This document shows positions 61,750 through 64,000 of a stretch of DNA of 64,000 nucleotides, piece by piece; the stretch's first letter is position 1, and every line of letters starts with the position of its first letter. This DNA is from Candidula unifasciata (Eukaryota; Mollusca; Gastropoda; Stylommatophora; Geomitridae): NCBI GenBank assembly GCA_905116865.2, contig CAJHNH020007913.1, forward strand, positions 258,404-322,403. The letters run 5' to 3'. A program made the translations under genes and the position numbers. Below the pieces are notes generated by a model. The model was given only the letters and a program-made list of their open reading frames with translations, had not been told where the DNA came from and searched no databases.

Positions 61750-63855
61750 GCAGCTCTATTTTCATTTTTAAAATTTCTCTAAACTCTCTTTTTATTCCCA
61801 GTCTTCCAGAACCTCTATTACAAATGTTCAAGGAAAATGTAAATGCAAGATTTGCAGTTTGATTCAATAGAATCTATAACTTGTTTTGAGATTTGTATGC
61901 ACCGAGATTCTGCTCTCATAAGAATATTTTCTAAATGCATTTTAATGGTTAAAAATTAAAAAAAAATTAAAAAACAACAGGTGTATGCCAAAGCAAGTGT
62001 ACCGTTTTTGTGGTAAATTTCAATACAAGCAAACTTATCAAGTCAAAATAATCTATCTGTGAAACATTAATGAAATATTTTACATTAAAAATTTTTTTTT
62101 TGTCTTACTGTTTTTGTCACACCATTCTTTATGTCTGTGTATGTCGGTATGTGTGTTTATGAGAATCTCTGTGAATCAGTTTGTCTGTGTATGTGTTTGT
62201 GTATATGTAAGCAACTTCGATTAATGAAACATTTAGCCACTTCATGGTACAGACATTCACTCAAAAAAAAAAAATCTAGCCTGTAAATCAATGACTTCAA
62301 ATTTGTTGGCCTATTAGTTGTATGTCCCGTACAGCAGACATGTCAAGCTGGCAGCCCTCTGCAAGCTCACCTGTGGCCAGCACAAAAGGAAATATGCTGC
62401 AACATTTTTGATTAGATAACCCCAAATAGCTGTCCTGTGTGCCCCTCAAGACAACACAAATATGACAAATATGCTGGTTGGAGGGGGTCATTGCAAATCA
62501 ACCCCACCATTTGTGGCAGTGTGTGGTTTTATTAGACAGTTTTATATTTAGTAATAACAGCGTGAAATACATGTAACTGCTCAGTGTTTCTTTCTTCAAC
62601 TTTCTGACATTAAAAAAAAAAAAAAACTATCTTTACTGCCTACAGTATTTATTATTTTTGAGGAGGTGTAGGCCAAGGGGAGTTTTTGAACCTGAGGATT
62701 TAGGTCCACATGGTTAGTGCAGTCGTCATGAAATGTACAGGTTATGATGTTTATTTCTGCTCTCCACAGACTTTTTCTAATCAAAGAGAGCCCAGCATGT
62801 TTACACATGTGTTTACCCCCCCCCCCCCCCCCTTCCAAAGGTGCCTCCAGAACCCCCACATGGAATCTGTTTCACTGACTTATGAGAAGTAAAGATATGG
62901 TAAGGAAGAGTGACATTTGCATTTTATGTGTACTAATAACAATGCATGGTCACATCTGTGTGTGTGTGTATATGCAGTGTTTATCTGTATGTGTGTTTAT
63001 TTGCAAATATGCATGTGTGTATTAGTTTATTTATTTTGAAAAAAACTACCAATTTAATGTTGATCAGCATTCAAAACTTTTGGCTACCTGCTCATCATTG
63101 ACTGACATAAATCTCTAAAAGAAGTTACACTTTCATCAATGAATAAAATATGAAGATGAACTGGATGGAATTCAAACATTCCTAGATGAAATCTATGACC
63201 CTATTGTGAAATGTCTATACAACACCTAAATGCTTGTGATTAATGACAACAAATGACCAAGACTAAAACACATATACTGATTATTTAAAAAGTATGTTGT
63301 TTGCATTGCACTTAACTATATACAGCATGAAAATTAACAACAGAGTCAATTTCACTATGCTGACCTCTCTTTTGTTCATGTTACATTTGTTAAAAAATAA
63401 ATAACAGCTTTTTTATATAAATATATCCTTATTTATAACACTGCTTCCAACATGATTACATCATACGCACTAAATTAGCTGCAGCTTTCATACGTCTGCT
63501 AGTCTAGATTGCTTAAGAATAAAAAGTCAGAACACTCTCCTGGTTACCACGGACCAATAAAATCGGTGGCATGTCTCGAGTAAGGGTGTCAATCCAACAC
63601 ATGTACAACCCAGCAGCACAGGTACCTTTGCGAGGCATTGGCAGTGTCCTAGAGAAATGTAAAAACAAATTAATACTTGGGTTACGGCCAGATGGAAATG
63701 AGAATGGAAGAACAGACAGCATTCATGTCACATGACATCAAGGTGTTTACAAGGTACTAAGATGGGAGCGTCTACACTCATGAGTTTTCCATTATTGTCT
63801 GTAATCAATTGTGTGTATACAAGCAATGGTATCATACCATATAATACATTACAAT
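61750..63855. other. no recognised gene
   Basis: Contains degenerate (TG)n near 62130-62210, a second family F copy around 62685-62735, a C run at 62817-62832 and TG-rich stretches near 62960. No exon of a known family could be supported. Confidence 0.4.
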
Positions 63856-63859
63856 ATTT

Positions 63860-63945
63860 TGCGTGTGTGTGTGTGCATGTGCGTATGTGCATGCATGTGT
63901 ACGTGCATGTCTGTGAGTGTGTGTGTGTGAGTGTGTGAGGGGAGC
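63860..63945. repeat. (TG)n microsatellite
   Basis: Imperfect GTGTGT/GCATGT tract near the right window edge. Confidence 0.9.
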
Positions 63946-64000
63946 TACTATAGGACCCCACCTTACCATTTTTTTTACATTTTTCCATCTCAACAGCAAC

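Overview
This is a piece of an animal nuclear genome: intron-rich, AT-rich, full of microsatellites, with retrotransposons typical of invertebrate genomes. RTE-like and Jockey-like LINEs, a Penelope-like element with a GIY-YIG endonuclease, tRNA-derived SINEs and several MITEs together suggest a lophotrochozoan, perhaps a gastropod mollusc. That placement is inference from repeat style, not from a marker gene.

Only one host gene is confidently recognised. The last five coding exons of an IQGAP-type Ras GTPase-activating-like protein (RasGAP_C domain) lie on the + strand between 1369 and 7977. All splice phases agree and the last exon ends in a stop. The window opens inside an intron of this gene. 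Its introns are packed with (TA)n, (TC)n, a 57-base G run, a 21-bp minisatellite, SINEs and RTE fragments. The 3' UTR probably ends at an AATAAA near 8270 or 11303.

From about 8 to 24 kb the window is non-coding apart from mobile elements: MITEs, a 39-bp minisatellite, decayed Jockey-like LINEs (10.5, 16.7-18.2, 20.7-22.5 kb) and a 5'-truncated Penelope-like element on the minus strand (18.2-19.6 kb). The 25-28 kb stretch holds an RTE fragment, two copies of a tRNA-like element and one unknown coiled-coil ORF on the minus strand (26915-27532). A nearly full-length but broken RTE-like LINE occupies 29.4-32.6 kb, and a twin-primed (5'-inverted) RTE copy with an 8-bp target duplication lies at 35.8-36.8 kb.

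The most striking locus is 37.2-43.3 kb. A LINE-like insertion on the minus strand is bounded by an 11-bp target duplication and sits inside a long fold-back element. It encodes a Jockey-type Gag (ORF1 with three zinc knuckles) but shows no endonuclease or reverse transcriptase. Its 3' part is amplified as 1454-bp head-to-tail repeats.

From 45 kb to the end lie 21-bp and 58-bp minisatellites, a hAT MITE with an intact 8-bp duplication, a pogo/Tigger relic, further RTE and Jockey C-terminal fragments and SINEs, with long stretches where nothing can be recognised. No rRNA, canonical tRNA gene or CRISPR array was found.
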